Assembly: GCF_030272615.1 (NCBI RefSeq)
Contig: NC_081411.1
Coordinates: 42,149,140 to 42,213,139, forward strand
DNA from: Cryptomeria japonica
Taxonomy: Eukaryota > Streptophyta > Pinopsida > Cupressales > Cupressaceae
DNA: 64,000 nt
Reading direction: 5' to 3'
The translations under genes and the position numbers were made by a program. The stretch's first letter is position 1. Every line of letters starts with the position of its first letter. The notes beneath the pieces are model-generated. The model saw nothing but the letters and a program-made list of their open reading frames with translations, ran no database searches and was not told where the DNA came from. This document shows, one piece after another, positions 46,637 to 57,590 of this stretch.

Positions 46637-47060
46637 ATCGATGGCTGAGAGATGGCACTCAGAGACTTGTAGTTTGCATTTGCCGATGGGTGAGATGACA
46701 GTCACCTTGGAGGATGTATATAGGATTCTACGGATACCGATCGATGGGGAGTTAGTACCTTATGATCAAGACGGAGATAGGGATGCACTGAGACGAGTGT
46801 TCTAGGATCCAGGACTAGGGATGAGGGTGGGACATGTGGCATGGGATACCATGACATGGACAGGATTAGCACTACCAATAGTGTTGACAGGAGTTATCAG
46901 TGGGTTCCTCTGTCTGGATAGGACGACATGAGGGGTGGCTGCAGGGGACACAGGGGCTAGGAGAGTTGATCTTGGGGTGGGTCCTTCTAGGGCTCAAACT
47001 CCGTCGAGGCCAAGCGGCTCCGAGGGAGGGAGTTCATCATAGCCTTAGAGGGCTCCCTAT
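46637..47060 (+). pseudogene. Truncated PMD gene, antisense in element T
   Basis: Begins inside the PMD domain (MAERWHSETCSLHLPMGEMT, VTLEDVYRILRIPIDGELVP) at the deletion junction. It continues through MTWTGLALPIVLTGVISGFL and then jumps to a Gly/Ser/Pro tail (PSRPSGSEGGSSS), so the second half of the domain is deleted as well. In-frame TAG codons are present. It is a homologue of the PMD gene at 34043-44220 and has the same antisense position, between the element 3' LTR and the gag side. Confidence 0.8.
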
Positions 47061-48715
47061 GTATCACTATTGTACCATTTTTGTATTGTAGACACCTGCG
47101 GGTGATTTTGTAGCCATATGATTCTTTTGATATCATTGTATCATGACACTTTTGATTATATATGAGAGATGATCCATTTTTGTGGCAGCTATATGCATGT
47201 GTACCTTATGTGATGAAATGTTCTTATGTGATACATGTTTTATGATATGGATGCTTATATGATGCAATGCAATATATTTTTGTTCTTTTATGTTCTATAT
47301 GTGATGCATGATGCAAATGTGAATGTATGTAATGCAATTGAATATGATAATGCAAATGATTATTTACATAATGAAAATGTGAGATGTGCTAACATGTGTT
47401 GTATGCAGGATGTGATGCAATTGTGATATCTATATGTATGTGTGAAATGCTTATATGTGGTGATGTAGGTGTAACTATATGAAATGCAAATGTTTTTGGT
47501 GTGTCATTATACTCAGTCATGTGATAGCGGGCTACGCGGACTCGAGAAGGACAATGGAAGTCAATCAAGAAAGGGGGATGGAAGACAAAAGATATGAACG
47601 TGAAAGAGCTTCTTGTGCGTTATCATCATTGAGCTTTATTATGGCAGAATAGGTTATGACAATCGAGGCATTTGTTCGGCCCAGAAAGTCATTGTACCTG
47701 TTTGCATGGAGATAAGATGGTCACAAACAAGGAATGCCCCAGTTCATACTAGACTCACAGTGTCCTCATATCCTTGGACAAGTCATAGCATTACTAAAAG
47801 ACAATCAACAGACAGCAAATGCAAATAGGTGACGATACCCCATCCTCGCCTTTCTAGTCAAAGACATCTTGGAAAAGCTAAAAGACATGTCACCAAAAAG
47901 ATAAAATCAAAAGAAAACCAAGACTCGACGCCAACATCCACTGTAGTCCTCAAGTTTAGTGTCTCTTGTCACTTGTATAAGTCTTATTTGATTGTGGTCA
48001 CAATGTTTATTTTCACAGAAAGGATAGATAGCACTGAACCATATGTTATCTGAGTCTGTTGAAAGATTTGATTTGTTGAAGCCCATTGTTGTTGCTATGT
48101 CGCATCTGAAACTGACTGAATCTATGAAACTGATACTTTATTGCGAAGAAGACAGAACTTTATTGCGGATCTGTGATGCAGATGTTGCTTTATTGTGGAT
48201 TGTGCGCGAATAGACTGAAGGAAGCTGGAAGAAACTGTACTCCTCGAAACAAATGATGTTCTCAGTTCCACACCCATCACTAGACGTAGGATTTGCCTTA
48301 GCCACAGATAGGATCTGATTTATTATGGATGGAAAGGGATGAAAAGGGAGGTTTATTATGAATGGCGAACCAATCTTAGGTAGATCAATAACAAGCCATG
48401 ATGGGAATGGGTAAGTTTATTATGAACGAATTGGTTGTGAGTGTGTGCAAAGTGAAGTGATGAAAGAGAATCCTGAAGGAGGGAGGAGCAATGTCTCTAC
48501 TCATGGCGCTGGTGACCTAGTTTTCACCATGGTACTTGCCCAGGGCGCCACCGAAGTGGTTTTCACCGTTGGACAAAATTATTTCTCTTTACTTTTTTTT
48601 CAATTTTTCAATTTTTTTGTTGTCACAAGGCGCCTGTTTGCCAGGTTTTCACCAAGTAATGATTTTTTTGTTTTATAATTTTTTTTGTATTTTTGAATTA
48701 GGATATTCTGAAGAG
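47061..48715. other. Inter-gene region of element T
   Basis: About 1.65 kb between the converging PMD remnant (+) and gag-protease frame (-). The part 47150-47500 is ATGATGCA-rich and resembles 23690-23987. The part 48440-48670 has three scattered GGCGC..TTTTCACC motifs. No coding frame over 82 codons. Confidence 0.5.
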
Positions 48716-51124
48716 CTATGTGTAAAACCTGCGAAGGTGCATGGTGTTGATAGGATCCTCCAAAGGTTCACCTTTTGTAGTTGATAGCTGATATGCCCCA
48801 GATCCATATGCTGCTATAATGATGTAAGGACCAAGCCAATTTGGTTCGAACTTGCCCTTCTTCTCTCTATCTTGCTGATTCTTGGGGTTTTCTCTAAGAA
48901 CCAAGTCACCTACCTCAAATGTGCGAGGTTTGACTTTGTGATTGTAGCTGCATTGTTCCTTGACTGAATGATGTGTAGCTTGAGTGACTGTCTTCCTTGA
49001 TAAAGGAATTGAGATAGAATTACTAATGTGTGGACTACACAGGCCCGTATGCGTGTCACCTGAAGAAGTTTGGGCATCCCTGATAACAAAGTCCTGCGAG
49101 GAAGCTCCATTAAAGGTCCATGATGTATCGCCAGAAGGGGATGGATGTGTGGAACAAGTGGAAGAGTTATGAAGGCTTATCATTGTGAAAAGAAGTGAAA
49201 GTAGGATAGCATGATGGAGACTTAGGATCAACAAGTATGCTTTTTGATTTAGAATTGTAGAACTTTTGCCCCCAGTTATTTTGATATTAGGGGAGATCAA
49301 CTCTTGCTCTTTTTGCTTCATAGGATTTTTATCCTTGACCTTGATTTTTGCAGAGTCCAATAGCTTTTGATTTTGATTTGGACTAAAGGACTTTTCTTTA
49401 GTTTTGACTTTTAGATTTTTCTTTTGAAAGCTTGATTTTTGATCCCCAATGAGTAAGGGCTTTTGTAATTCTTGTTGATCCAAGTCTGGAAGTGGAGTGG
49501 AAATGGAATGAGTGGATGATATGGTAAAGCTATGTGAGTTCTCAAGAGGGCTGGCGATATGCTCAATAGATTCTTTGCTGGAACCACTCTTAGGACTATT
49601 GATATCAAGAGTTGCTTGCACCACTAGAGGAGATTTGCATTCAGACTTAGTAGCCACAACACTAGGTGGTTCACACCCAATTCCTTGGCATTGAAAATTG
49701 TTTGTAGGTTGTTCTTGTTGACAAAATACCTTAGGAGATAATGGGAGTTGGTCAACATGAAATATATACTCACCACATCCCTTGTCTTTAATCTTGAACT
49801 TTTCTTTTAGCGCTGCTTGTTTGGATGTAGAAGCTTTTAATGATTCTGGATCCACATATGCTGAAGATGGAACAGCTTCTCGATTGGCTGGAATTGTTAT
49901 TTCTGATCTAGGTCGCAGATTATTGCAATATATGAATGGATTTGGGTCAGCTTTGATGCTCACTTCAACTCCATTGTGTGGAAACTTGATGCATCGATGA
50001 TATGTTGATGGTACTGCCCTCATTTCATGAATCCAAGGACGTCCTAGTAATATGTTGTATGTGAGATCGAGGTCTAGGACTTGAAAAACCACATCCTTTG
50101 TAACTGGCCCAACTTTGAGAGGTAAGGTGACTGTGCCCTTGGATGAATGCTCTTCATCGTCATATGCCTTGATGGTGATTTTGTTTGTAGAATTCACAGC
50201 TTTATCAGAATATCCCAATTGTTTAATGGTGTTCAATGTACAAATGTTTAGACCAGCTCCTCCATCTATCAGGACACGCTTTATTCGATGTTTGTGTATG
50301 AAGGCTTCAATATGTAATGGTGCATTATGTGGCTGACTTACGGAGGCGTCATCAGCGTCTGTGAATGTAAGGGAATGTGGAATGGAAAGGTATCCCACCA
50401 TGGCTTGAAACTGGTCCACGTTCAGATCAGTAGGAATGGCGGTGTCTCTCAAGATTTTGTCCAGAATAGCTTTATGTGCGGGAGATATGCGTAATAGCTC
50501 AAGGATTGAAATGAGCACGGGTGTCTTCCCTAACTGTTCTACAAGGTCATACTCAGGTTTGGTTGATGAAGAAGTGGTGTTTTTAGTTGGAGCACCTTGC
50601 AAAGTAATTTTACCTCGGCGGGTTGTAACATGACACTCAGAGGTAGGTTCGGAAGAAGATCCAACACCTCTTAGGACAATCTTGGGTCGCTGAGGAGGAT
50701 TCTCAGGGTTTTTGTTCTTGATGGTAATAGTAGAGATATGATTGTCCATCGAGATATGATTGATAGTTGAATCATAGTTGTAAGGTGCTCTAGTATAGTT
50801 GGCTTGATCATCTGTGACTTTAGCTTTTCCATTGTTGTGCTTTGGGAATGGTTCCTTAAACATCTCATGTTCTTGATTGGATGAGTGTCCCTCAATCTCA
50901 ATGTCACCTCTATCAATGAGATCTTGTACGATGTTCTTCAGTCGATGACAATTTCTCGTCTTATGACCCTTTCTCTTATGAAATTCACAATACTCATCAT
51001 CATTCCACCAATTTGGTTTGACCTTTGGTTCATATGGAGGAAAATCTGGAACTGTGATTACCTTATTCGCCACAAGCTTCTTGAAAACTGACTCAAGTGG
51101 TTTTCCCAATGGAGTGTATTTCCT
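48716..51124 (-). CDS. Zinc-knuckle-like motif, protease-like domain and integrase tail fusion (element T)
   Basis: Open from the TGA at 51125 to 48716, in the same frame as gag; the first ATG at 51109 gives 797 codons. With residues counted from there, CEFHKRKGHKTRNC lies near 38-52. The aspartic-protease-like domain is near 270-400 (VLIDGGAGLNIC; LLGRPWIHEM); the triad reads DGG, not DTG/DSG. A Lys/Ser-rich linker holds a hydrophobic run (AYLLILSLHHAILLSLLFTM). Residues about 727-797 are an integrase C-terminal GPY/F module (FEVGDLVLRENPKNQQ, FEPNWLGPYII, MHLRRFYT). RT, RNase H and integrase core are absent, yet the frame is intact, so the deletion kept phase. It is expressed, if at all, as the C-terminal part of Gag, past one stop. 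Confidence 0.82.
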   Translation of the reverse strand, partial: RKYTPLGKPLESVFKKLVANKVITVPDFPPYEPKVKPNWWNDDEYCEFHKRKGHKTRNCHRLKNIVQDLIDRGDIEIEGHSSNQEHEMFKEPFPKHNNGKAKVTDDQANYTRAPYNYDSTINHISMDNHISTITIKNKNPENPPQRPKIVLRGVGSSSEPTSECHVTTRRGKITLQGAPTKNTTSSSTKPEYDLVEQLGKTPVLISILELLRISPAHKAILDKILRDTAIPTDLNVDQFQAMVGYLSIPHSLTFTDADDASVSQPHNAPLHIEAFIHKHRIKRVLIDGGAGLNICTLNTIKQLGYSDKAVNSTNKITIKAYDDEEHSSKGTVTLPLKVGPVTKDVVFQVLDLDLTYNILLGRPWIHEMRAVPSTYHRCIKFPHNGVEVSIKADPNPFIYCNNLRPRSEITIPANREAVPSSAYVDPESLKASTSKQAALKEKFKIKDKGCGEYIFHVDQLPLSPKVFCQQEQPTNNFQCQGIGCEPPSVVATKSECKSPLVVQATLDINSPKSGSSKESIEHIASPLENSHSFTISSTHSISTPLPDLDQQELQKPLLIGDQKSSFQKKNLKVKTKEKSFSPNQNQKLLDSAKIKVKDKNPMKQKEQELISPNIKITGGKSSTILNQKAYLLILSLHHAILLSLLFTMISLHNSSTCSTHPSPSGDTSWTFNGASSQDFVIRDAQTSSGDTHTGLCSPHISNSISIPLSRKTVTQATHHSVKEQCSYNHKVKPRTFEVGDLVLRENPKNQQDREKKGKFEPNWLGPYIIIAAYGSGAYQLSTTKGEPLEDPINTMHLRRFYT

Positions 51125-52828
51125 TCATGATCTGGAAGTTGTTTGAGTATTCACTTGATTGTTTGTAGAACTTGATCCTGAAAAGATGAATTTGGGTCGC
51201 ACCGTGTTGGCATCAACAACACCATCATTGACTGTGTTCTTGTTTTTATTCCAAAATCTTGGCTTGTCTTTTCCTTTAAAGTCCTCTTTGTTTTCTTTGA
51301 ATATCTTAATGACTCCTTGTTCAATTAAGACTCTTTCTGTTGCTAGGCCCTTTTCAATAACATCCTTGAATGTAGACAAACAAGATTTCCTGAGATCATA
51401 GCCAATAGCCTTATTAACATTTTGAGTGAACATTTCTACCATTTGTTTCTGTGGGATTTCGCAAGAGCATCTGCTAGCTAGATTTCTCCATCTTTGTAAA
51501 AATGTTGCGAAAGATTCTCCTTCCTTTTGTTTCGTATTGCACAAGGTAGTAACTAAGACATCTATTTCTATATTGTAAGAGAAATGCTGAATGAATGCCT
51601 CTGCTAAGTCGCCCCATGACTTAATACCAGGAGGTAATTGAGAAAACCATTCCATAGCTTGATCGCCTAAGCTTTGTGGGAACAACCTCATCAAGTATGT
51701 TTCTTCTACCGCTACCTCAATGCAAGCTGTGAAGAATTGTCTTATGTGTGCCTTGGGGTCTCCTTTCCCTCTATACTTGTCGAATTTTGGCGTCACAAAG
51801 TGTGCAGGAAAAGGAGGCATTGGAATGCTCTTATCAAAGGGATAAGGACATATATCTCTCATAGTGTATGTTGGTTTTGATGTACTCATGTCCTCCATTT
51901 TCTTTTGTAAATCTCTTATTTGTTGCTCCAAATTATTCTTAGGAGGAGATTGATTTCTTGTAGGATATCCTATGTTTGAGACACCCATTTGAGGAGGAGC
52001 TTGTTGCATGTATGGATGATACTGATCGTAGACATGTCCATATGGAGGTCTATATTGATGTGGCATATATGGAGCACTTGGCATAACTTCATGTTGAGGG
52101 ACCCCATATCTATTTTGTGCATATATACCATATTCAATAGGCATTTCATTTTCCATTGTGTTGCCCCCAATTTTGACATGAGGTCTCCTTGTGTCAAAAT
52201 TTTGGGGATGCCTTTGAGTATCTACTTGTTTTGATTGATCCATACCTTGAGCATGTGATTGAGCATATCTGTCTGCATAAGGCTTCCATGATGGTCTTCG
52301 AAGGTAAGTATCATATGTTTGAGCTTGTGTATGTGGGATCTCTGGTTTTTGAAGCAAAACTGATGGTGACTCAGGCATCATATTCGGTCCTCTATTTCCT
52401 CCACTATTTGGTCTCCTTTGATCCATGTTGGATTGAGTTTGTTGTGAGGGTCGACTTTCCATAAGTTGAGACATGTCAAAGTCATGAGGTATTTTAACTC
52501 CACTTTGTGCCATCATTTGTAAGAAGTATTGTCTATCTCTCCTCATTATCTCTTCAACCAATCTATTGAAATGAGGATTCATTATGGATTTTTCTATGTC
52601 TGCTGATAGTATTGAAGAGTTGTCCACATTGTCATTGTGTGTAGTATTGTTGTTTATAGTGTTTGCGCTTTCCACATTTGGATTGTTTCTATAAACATCC
52701 ATATCTGGTAATGTAGTGTGCTCAGGATTGAAGAATAAATCATTGTCATACTCATAAGAACTCATGTTTGCGGATTCTTGAGCTTCTTTAGCTATTCTCT
52801 TAGATTTTTGAAGGCGTGTTTCAACCAT
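51125..52828 (-). CDS. gag: Gag polyprotein of element T
   Basis: 567 codons from ATG 52826-52828. Residues 1-340 are Asn/Gln/Pro/Tyr-rich and disordered in character (basic start VETRLQKSKRIAKEAQ). Residues about 343-500 form the plant Retrotrans_gag domain (FDKYRGKGDPKAHIRQFFTA, QAMEWFSQLPPGIKSWGDLA, FIQHFSYNIE). The TGA end (51125-51127) is followed by open frame in the same phase for nearly 800 codons. The motif across the stop (KYTPL) also occurs in the nested gypsy Gag at the matching place, so Gag and the next frame were originally one protein. The stop is of the CGA-to-TGA kind. Confidence 0.88.
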   Translation of the reverse strand: MVETRLQKSKRIAKEAQESANMSSYEYDNDLFFNPEHTTLPDMDVYRNNPNVESANTINNNTTHNDNVDNSSILSADIEKSIMNPHFNRLVEEIMRRDRQYFLQMMAQSGVKIPHDFDMSQLMESRPSQQTQSNMDQRRPNSGGNRGPNMMPESPSVLLQKPEIPHTQAQTYDTYLRRPSWKPYADRYAQSHAQGMDQSKQVDTQRHPQNFDTRRPHVKIGGNTMENEMPIEYGIYAQNRYGVPQHEVMPSAPYMPHQYRPPYGHVYDQYHPYMQQAPPQMGVSNIGYPTRNQSPPKNNLEQQIRDLQKKMEDMSTSKPTYTMRDICPYPFDKSIPMPPFPAHFVTPKFDKYRGKGDPKAHIRQFFTACIEVAVEETYLMRLFPQSLGDQAMEWFSQLPPGIKSWGDLAEAFIQHFSYNIEIDVLVTTLCNTKQKEGESFATFLQRWRNLASRCSCEIPQKQMVEMFTQNVNKAIGYDLRKSCLSTFKDVIEKGLATERVLIEQGVIKIFKENKEDFKGKDKPRFWNKNKNTVNDGVVDANTVRPKFIFSGSSSTNNQVNTQTTSRS

Positions 52829-53559
52829 GAACTAGGTATTTGACCAAGATGTGAGAGACTAGATGAAAAATGGAAAAAGTATGGAAGACCAAGAGTTGTA
52901 TGGAGTGTAAATGAATCTTGAGGTGTACTTGCAATGTCCAAAGTGTAAGACCAAGTATGTAAGTAGTAGAGTAGGTGTGACTTCCAAAGAGAGGATAGTT
53001 TCTCTTGATGAGGTAAGCTGACCTTGACCCTAGGTAAGACCAAATAAGACCCAAAGGTAAAAAACCTTGATGAGGGACCACTTAGCAATGTGTAGTTGTA
53101 TGTAGTGTGTTGACAAAGTATGATGAGGACAAGCAAGTGACCTTTTGACTCAAGTTTAGACAATTGTGAATGTAATGAGAGATGTAAAGCAATGATGGAC
53201 TATGTGAGACCCAAAGACACGTTGAATGCTAGATGAAACCTGAAGAAACAACCTAGGAAGCTCAAGTATTCTGAAACTGATTTCTTTTGTTTGCTGGACT
53301 GTGAAATTTTTCCAATTTGTGAAGTTTTTGGTTGTGACCAAATCTAAATGTTTGACTATTTTTCGTGACAAGAGAACACAATGTTGATGAGGACTCAATG
53401 TTTGCAAGTGTTTAGACTGACAATGACTCCAAGAAAAGTGTGTTGTTTGATGTAAAATTGTTTTGCATACACTTGAAGACACAAAAGACACAATCTTTTG
53501 CTGTTTGGTCTTGATTGTTTGAATGTTTAACATAAGTCAAGCACAATTCTTATGGCTGG

Positions 53560-53925
53560 CCAAGACAATAGTTGTTGATCCCACATGGGGTTTTACCCCC
53601 GAGGCTACGCTATTCAGAGCGGATACTTAGATGCTTGACCTCACTGGCTCCACCCTCGGCACTCACTTCTTGGGTCAGCCAAGCATCAGTCCCCATGAAA
53701 ACTCCCCATGGTGAACTTTGTATCTCTACTAAGAACCGTATGTGTGTGGGCTGCTACCAGAGGTCCGACCTCCTGCCCCAACAACTAGAAGGATTTGGGC
53801 TTCTAAAACAAAAAGGTGCTAGTAAGGGCATCAGCTCGTGTGGCCATACATGCGGCACTTTCAGTTCTGTAAATACAGAAGGCTCCCAGCCGGTAGGGGT
53901 TACGCCCTACAAATGATCAAATAAA
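53560..53925 (-). other. GC-rich block in T leader, possible structured RNA
   Basis: About 365 bp of markedly higher GC content inside AT-rich leader. On the minus strand it has local hairpins such as GTAGGGCGTAACCCCTAC and GGGGGTAAAACCCC. It has no protein-like frame worth reporting. It is not a tRNA or rRNA that I recognise. Confidence 0.45.
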
Positions 53926-54404
53926 TTTGATCAAACGGGTTTATGGGGAGACATAGTGTCGGTATGAACTAATCAGCACACGTTATTCATAGTTTTCACC
54001 ATGAATACATTTGATTATAGTGGTTTGGATGAGGTGGGTTTTCCTCGCTACCACTTGGGTCGTTCTCTTCTCACTAGTAGTCCTAATGACCACACGGGAA
54101 GACAGGCCCTCTAAAAATTAAACAAAAAGAGCCTATTGCTCAAGACACAAAAGACAATGATTCAATTTTAGTGCACCAATTGAAGTGTTTGCTAGTCTAT
54201 GAAAATAAGGCACACAATAAAAATCTAAAAACCCTTGCCAAGGACCTGCAACAAAGATTTATTAGTAGTTTGGATTGTTTCAAATGATCACCCCTTCTTG
54301 CAAGCACACAAGTTAGGTAAATTTTAGATCCAAAAGACTTTGTGAAATAGGGGCCTTCAATAATGCGTTTTGTTGACCAATTCAAAGATCTGATTCATCA
54401 TAAA

Positions 54405-55310
54405 AAAAGAACACCTATAAAATTTCAAGAGATTTCCAGAAATATAAGAAAATCCAAAAAATTTGCTAATTTGCTCCAAAAATTAATTTTTTATGAAAAA
54501 TCATAAAAAATTCATATAAAATGCAAAATCAATCCAAAAAATATGAAATTTTTACTGGAGATTCGTGATGGTCTTCCAAACTTGCACAAAAAATTTTCTG
54601 CAACAAATCCAAGCAGTTTGTGAGATATGAGTGAAATAATGCAAAACCCTAATTTTCAAAGATCTGATTTTTGAGGAATGATTTTGCATAAAATTTAAAA
54701 TAACAAAGAACAGATCCTGTGTATAATTCTGAGAGATTTCTAAAAATGTAAGAAAATCTGAAAAATTCGCTAATTTTCTCTCAAAATTAATTTTTTATGA
54801 AAAATCATAAAAAATTCATACAAAATGAAAATAGATCCAAAAAATCTGAAATTTTTACTGAATCTTTCTGATACGTTTCCTGACTTGCACAAAAAAATTT
54901 ATGTCAAAATTCAAAACGGTTTGTGAGATCTGATCAAAATAAGGAAAAACCCTAATTTTTAAAGATCCAATTTTTAGGGAAATATTTTGCATCAAAATTA
55001 AAATCACAAAGAACAGATCCTATGTATAATTATGAGAGATTTCCAAAAATATAAGAAAATCCAAAAAATTCTCTCATTTGCTCTCAAAATTAATTTTTTA
55101 TGAAAAATCATAAAAAAATTCATAGAAAATGAAAATGTGCTCCAAAAATTCTGAATTTTGGCTTGAGACCTCCTGATACTTTCTTCAACCTGCAAAAAAA
55201 ATTTGGTGCAAAATTTCTTAGCCGTTTCTTAGATATGATCGAATCTCTCCAAGATCTTGATTTTGTGTTCAAAACCCTAGCTGCACAAGGTTATTCTCCA
55301 AATTGTTTTA
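54405..55310. repeat. About 300-bp tandem repeat, three copies, in T leader
   Basis: Units start near 54405, 54704 and 55007; two intervals are 299 and 303 bp. Shared words include aattaattttttatgaaaaa and aaaccctaa. Copies differ at many positions, so the array is old relative to the T LTRs. Confidence 0.8.
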
Positions 55311-55377
55311 CAAAACAGCAATATAGGGTTAGAAAAATCTGCAAAAAAAAAAAAACATAGATCTAACAAAAATCCAT

Positions 55378-55395
55378 GTCCCACCGGGCGTGCCA
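55378..55395 (-). other. Element T primer binding site
   Basis: The minus strand reads TGGCACGCCCGGTGGGAC three bases after the LTR end (which is CCATACACA). A PBS of this form is common in plant gypsy elements; I do not assign the tRNA. Confidence 0.85.
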
Positions 55396-55398
55396 AAA

Positions 55399-56202
55399 TG
55401 TGTATGGTGAAAATGGATACAATAATAACAGAATTGAAAGGCTAAATGAATTCAACCACAAAACCCTAGCCTAACAATCAACAAAGATCCACCATAACAT
55501 ATGAAGATTACCTAAGACAATGCAAATCAAATGAAATCACAAAGATTATACCATCACATGTCCAATAGGGTTTGGATCTCCATTCTTCCTATCTCCATTG
55601 ATCTTGCTTGATATATATTTGCTCTCAGATTTTTATATGCAGAAGAGCTCAACAAAGAATGGAATGTGGTTGCAAGTAGGATCGTAGTGTAGCCAAGTCC
55701 TCCAAAATTGTTGATTAGTCTGAGTGGTTAGGGTGAGTGATTAGTTATTAGGGTTTGACAATGAAGAAAGCATCTCCTTAAATAGAAGACACAATATGAA
55801 ATGGAGGGATAAGATTGAGAGGTGTAAAAAGAGAGGTCGGCTAGGATTAGAGGGTAGGTAAAAGAAATACCAAAATAATGAAAGAGGTAGGTAGTGTATG
55901 AATTAAGAGATGAATGACATGTGTCATGGGTAGAAAAGGCTAATGAATTAATTAAATAAATAAAGATTTATTTAATTAATAGAAGAAGTGGAATAATTAA
56001 ATAAATAAGATATTTATTTAATTTAGGAAAAGATAATTTAAATAAATAAATGTATTTATTTAAATGAGAAATAAGGCTAGAAGAGGATAAATGAATTAAT
56101 TAAATAAATAAAGATTTATTTAATTAATAGAAGAATTAGGCTTAGATAATTAAATAAATAAAATATTTATTTAATTAGACATGACAATTTTGAGTGTCTA
56201 CA
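55399..56202 (-). repeat. Element T 5' LTR, shared with the next tandem unit
   Basis: 804 bp. To its left lies a PBS; to its right lies the polypurine tract and 3' internal region of a second unit. It therefore serves as 5' LTR of the left unit and 3' LTR of the right one. Confidence 0.9.
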
Positions 56203-57326
56203 TTTTGCCCCTCTTTGAGACAATGCGGCTTGTCGCGTTGTTTCAAAGAAGATAAGATGAACTGATACATTGCTGCACTTTGATGTTGTTCATATGATAC
56301 TTTATTGAGGTTCTGGTGCTCAAATGATCTCATGATATGATGCTTATGGATGTTTTAGTGCTTAGTGGTGTTTAATGATTTTCTTGATATTGATATGACT
56401 TGATTTGATGGACATTATTATTGATATGTTATCCACAGATTTTGATCATTTGATTTATTTACTGGCGATTGGTTTTGATGTATATCCTTGGTTTTCCTTT
56501 GGATCAGTATGTGGTCACACCTATATATGATGATATGTTATGGATGCAACTACTTTGATTGCAATGAGCTATCTGATATGCTTTTGATCTATATGACTTG
56601 TGCAGATGCTGATGTAGATGATGTGATGTGTGTGTTGTTGATTTTTATGATCTATAAGCTTATATGATGATGGTAATGATACTATATGTTTAGAAAGTTA
56701 TATGAAGATGATGGTGTAAAGATTGCAAATGCTTGTGATTTCTGTAAATGTTTCTAACATGTTTTGTGCTTTTGTGTTTTTTGGATAATGTAATCTAGAA
56801 TACTACATGTTTTTATATGATATGCAAAATACAATAATGAAATGAAATGTGAAATGTATCGTGAAAATGAGATGGATAATGATATGCATGATATGAGATG
56901 TATCTAATGTAATTTGTAAAATGATACAGATAATGTACCTAATGCATCTTTGTAATGATATGAAAATGATAATGTACCTAAATACAAAGTTAAAATTGAT
57001 AATGATAATGCAAGATTAATATGGTATGCAACCTAATGCAAGATTAATAATGAAATGCAACTAAATGCAGAGTAAAATGAAATGATACTAATGCATTCTC
57101 ATTCCCATAAGTTGTCATCCAATTTGATCAAAGTGCCAGTGCTTCCTTTGTTTTCATCATCGGGCCTAGATGTGTTGAAAGTTGATACAAGAATCATGGT
57201 ATATTTGAACCATAACGAACTAAGTATAACTTACATGGGTTTTGATATTGCAAGATGACACAAGCATCGAGGTATAATTGAATCAAGACGAATTGAGTGT
57301 TGCCTGCATAAAAAAGATAAGAGTTA

Positions 57327-57590
57327 TGATAGACTTATAAAGCACTAAGTGGGGGTGAATCAGTGATAGCAAATACAATACCACTTTAATCAAAGAATGG
57401 TAAAAATAGTTAACCAGTTTATTTAAAACTATGCATGCAATCCAAAGTGATATTAAAGAATCCACAACAAGTAAAACATCCACTATAACACAAGTGTCTA
57501 TACGTGGAAAAACCAACTCGGAAAAACCATGGCGAGATGGGACTCACAATTTAACTATCTGTAGTAATAGGTAACTGAATGGTTGAGGTC
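57327..57590 (-). repeat. Copia-type LTR fragment Z (right copy)
   Basis: Same sequence and same interruption by X as at 46213-46476. Confidence 0.55.

Larger units (their letters stand above)
52829..55377 (-). other. Untranslated leader of element T
   Basis: 2.5 kb between PBS and gag ATG. From the PBS side it holds three tandem copies of a unit of about 300 bp (54405-55310), then a GC-richer block (53560-53925), then AT-rich DNA. Short open frames (to 125 codons) do not look like genes. Long leaders are usual in Ogre/Athila-like gypsy elements. Confidence 0.65.
44285..56202 (-). mobile_element. Ty3/gypsy-type element T, non-autonomous
   Basis: LTRs 44285-45088 and 55399-56202 (both 804 bp) begin TGTGTATGG and end GTCTACA on the plus strand. 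A PBS adjoins the right LTR (55378-55395) and a polypurine tract the left (45089-45102), so it runs minus. In the sense direction it has a 2.5-kb leader, gag, a protease-like domain, an integrase C-terminal tail, then an antisense PMD remnant. RT, RNase H and the integrase core are missing. The sequence right of 56202 is not flanking host DNA but a second copy of the 3' internal part, so the element is the left half of a tandem array. Confidence 0.88.

Noticed and set aside
53560..53925. rRNA, tRNA or organelle fragment in the T leader
   Set aside because: No cloverleaf or rRNA core motif recognised; kept only as a possible structured block.
54400..55310. CRISPR-like array
   Set aside because: Units are 300-bp tandem repeats without spacer/repeat structure, in a plant retroelement leader.
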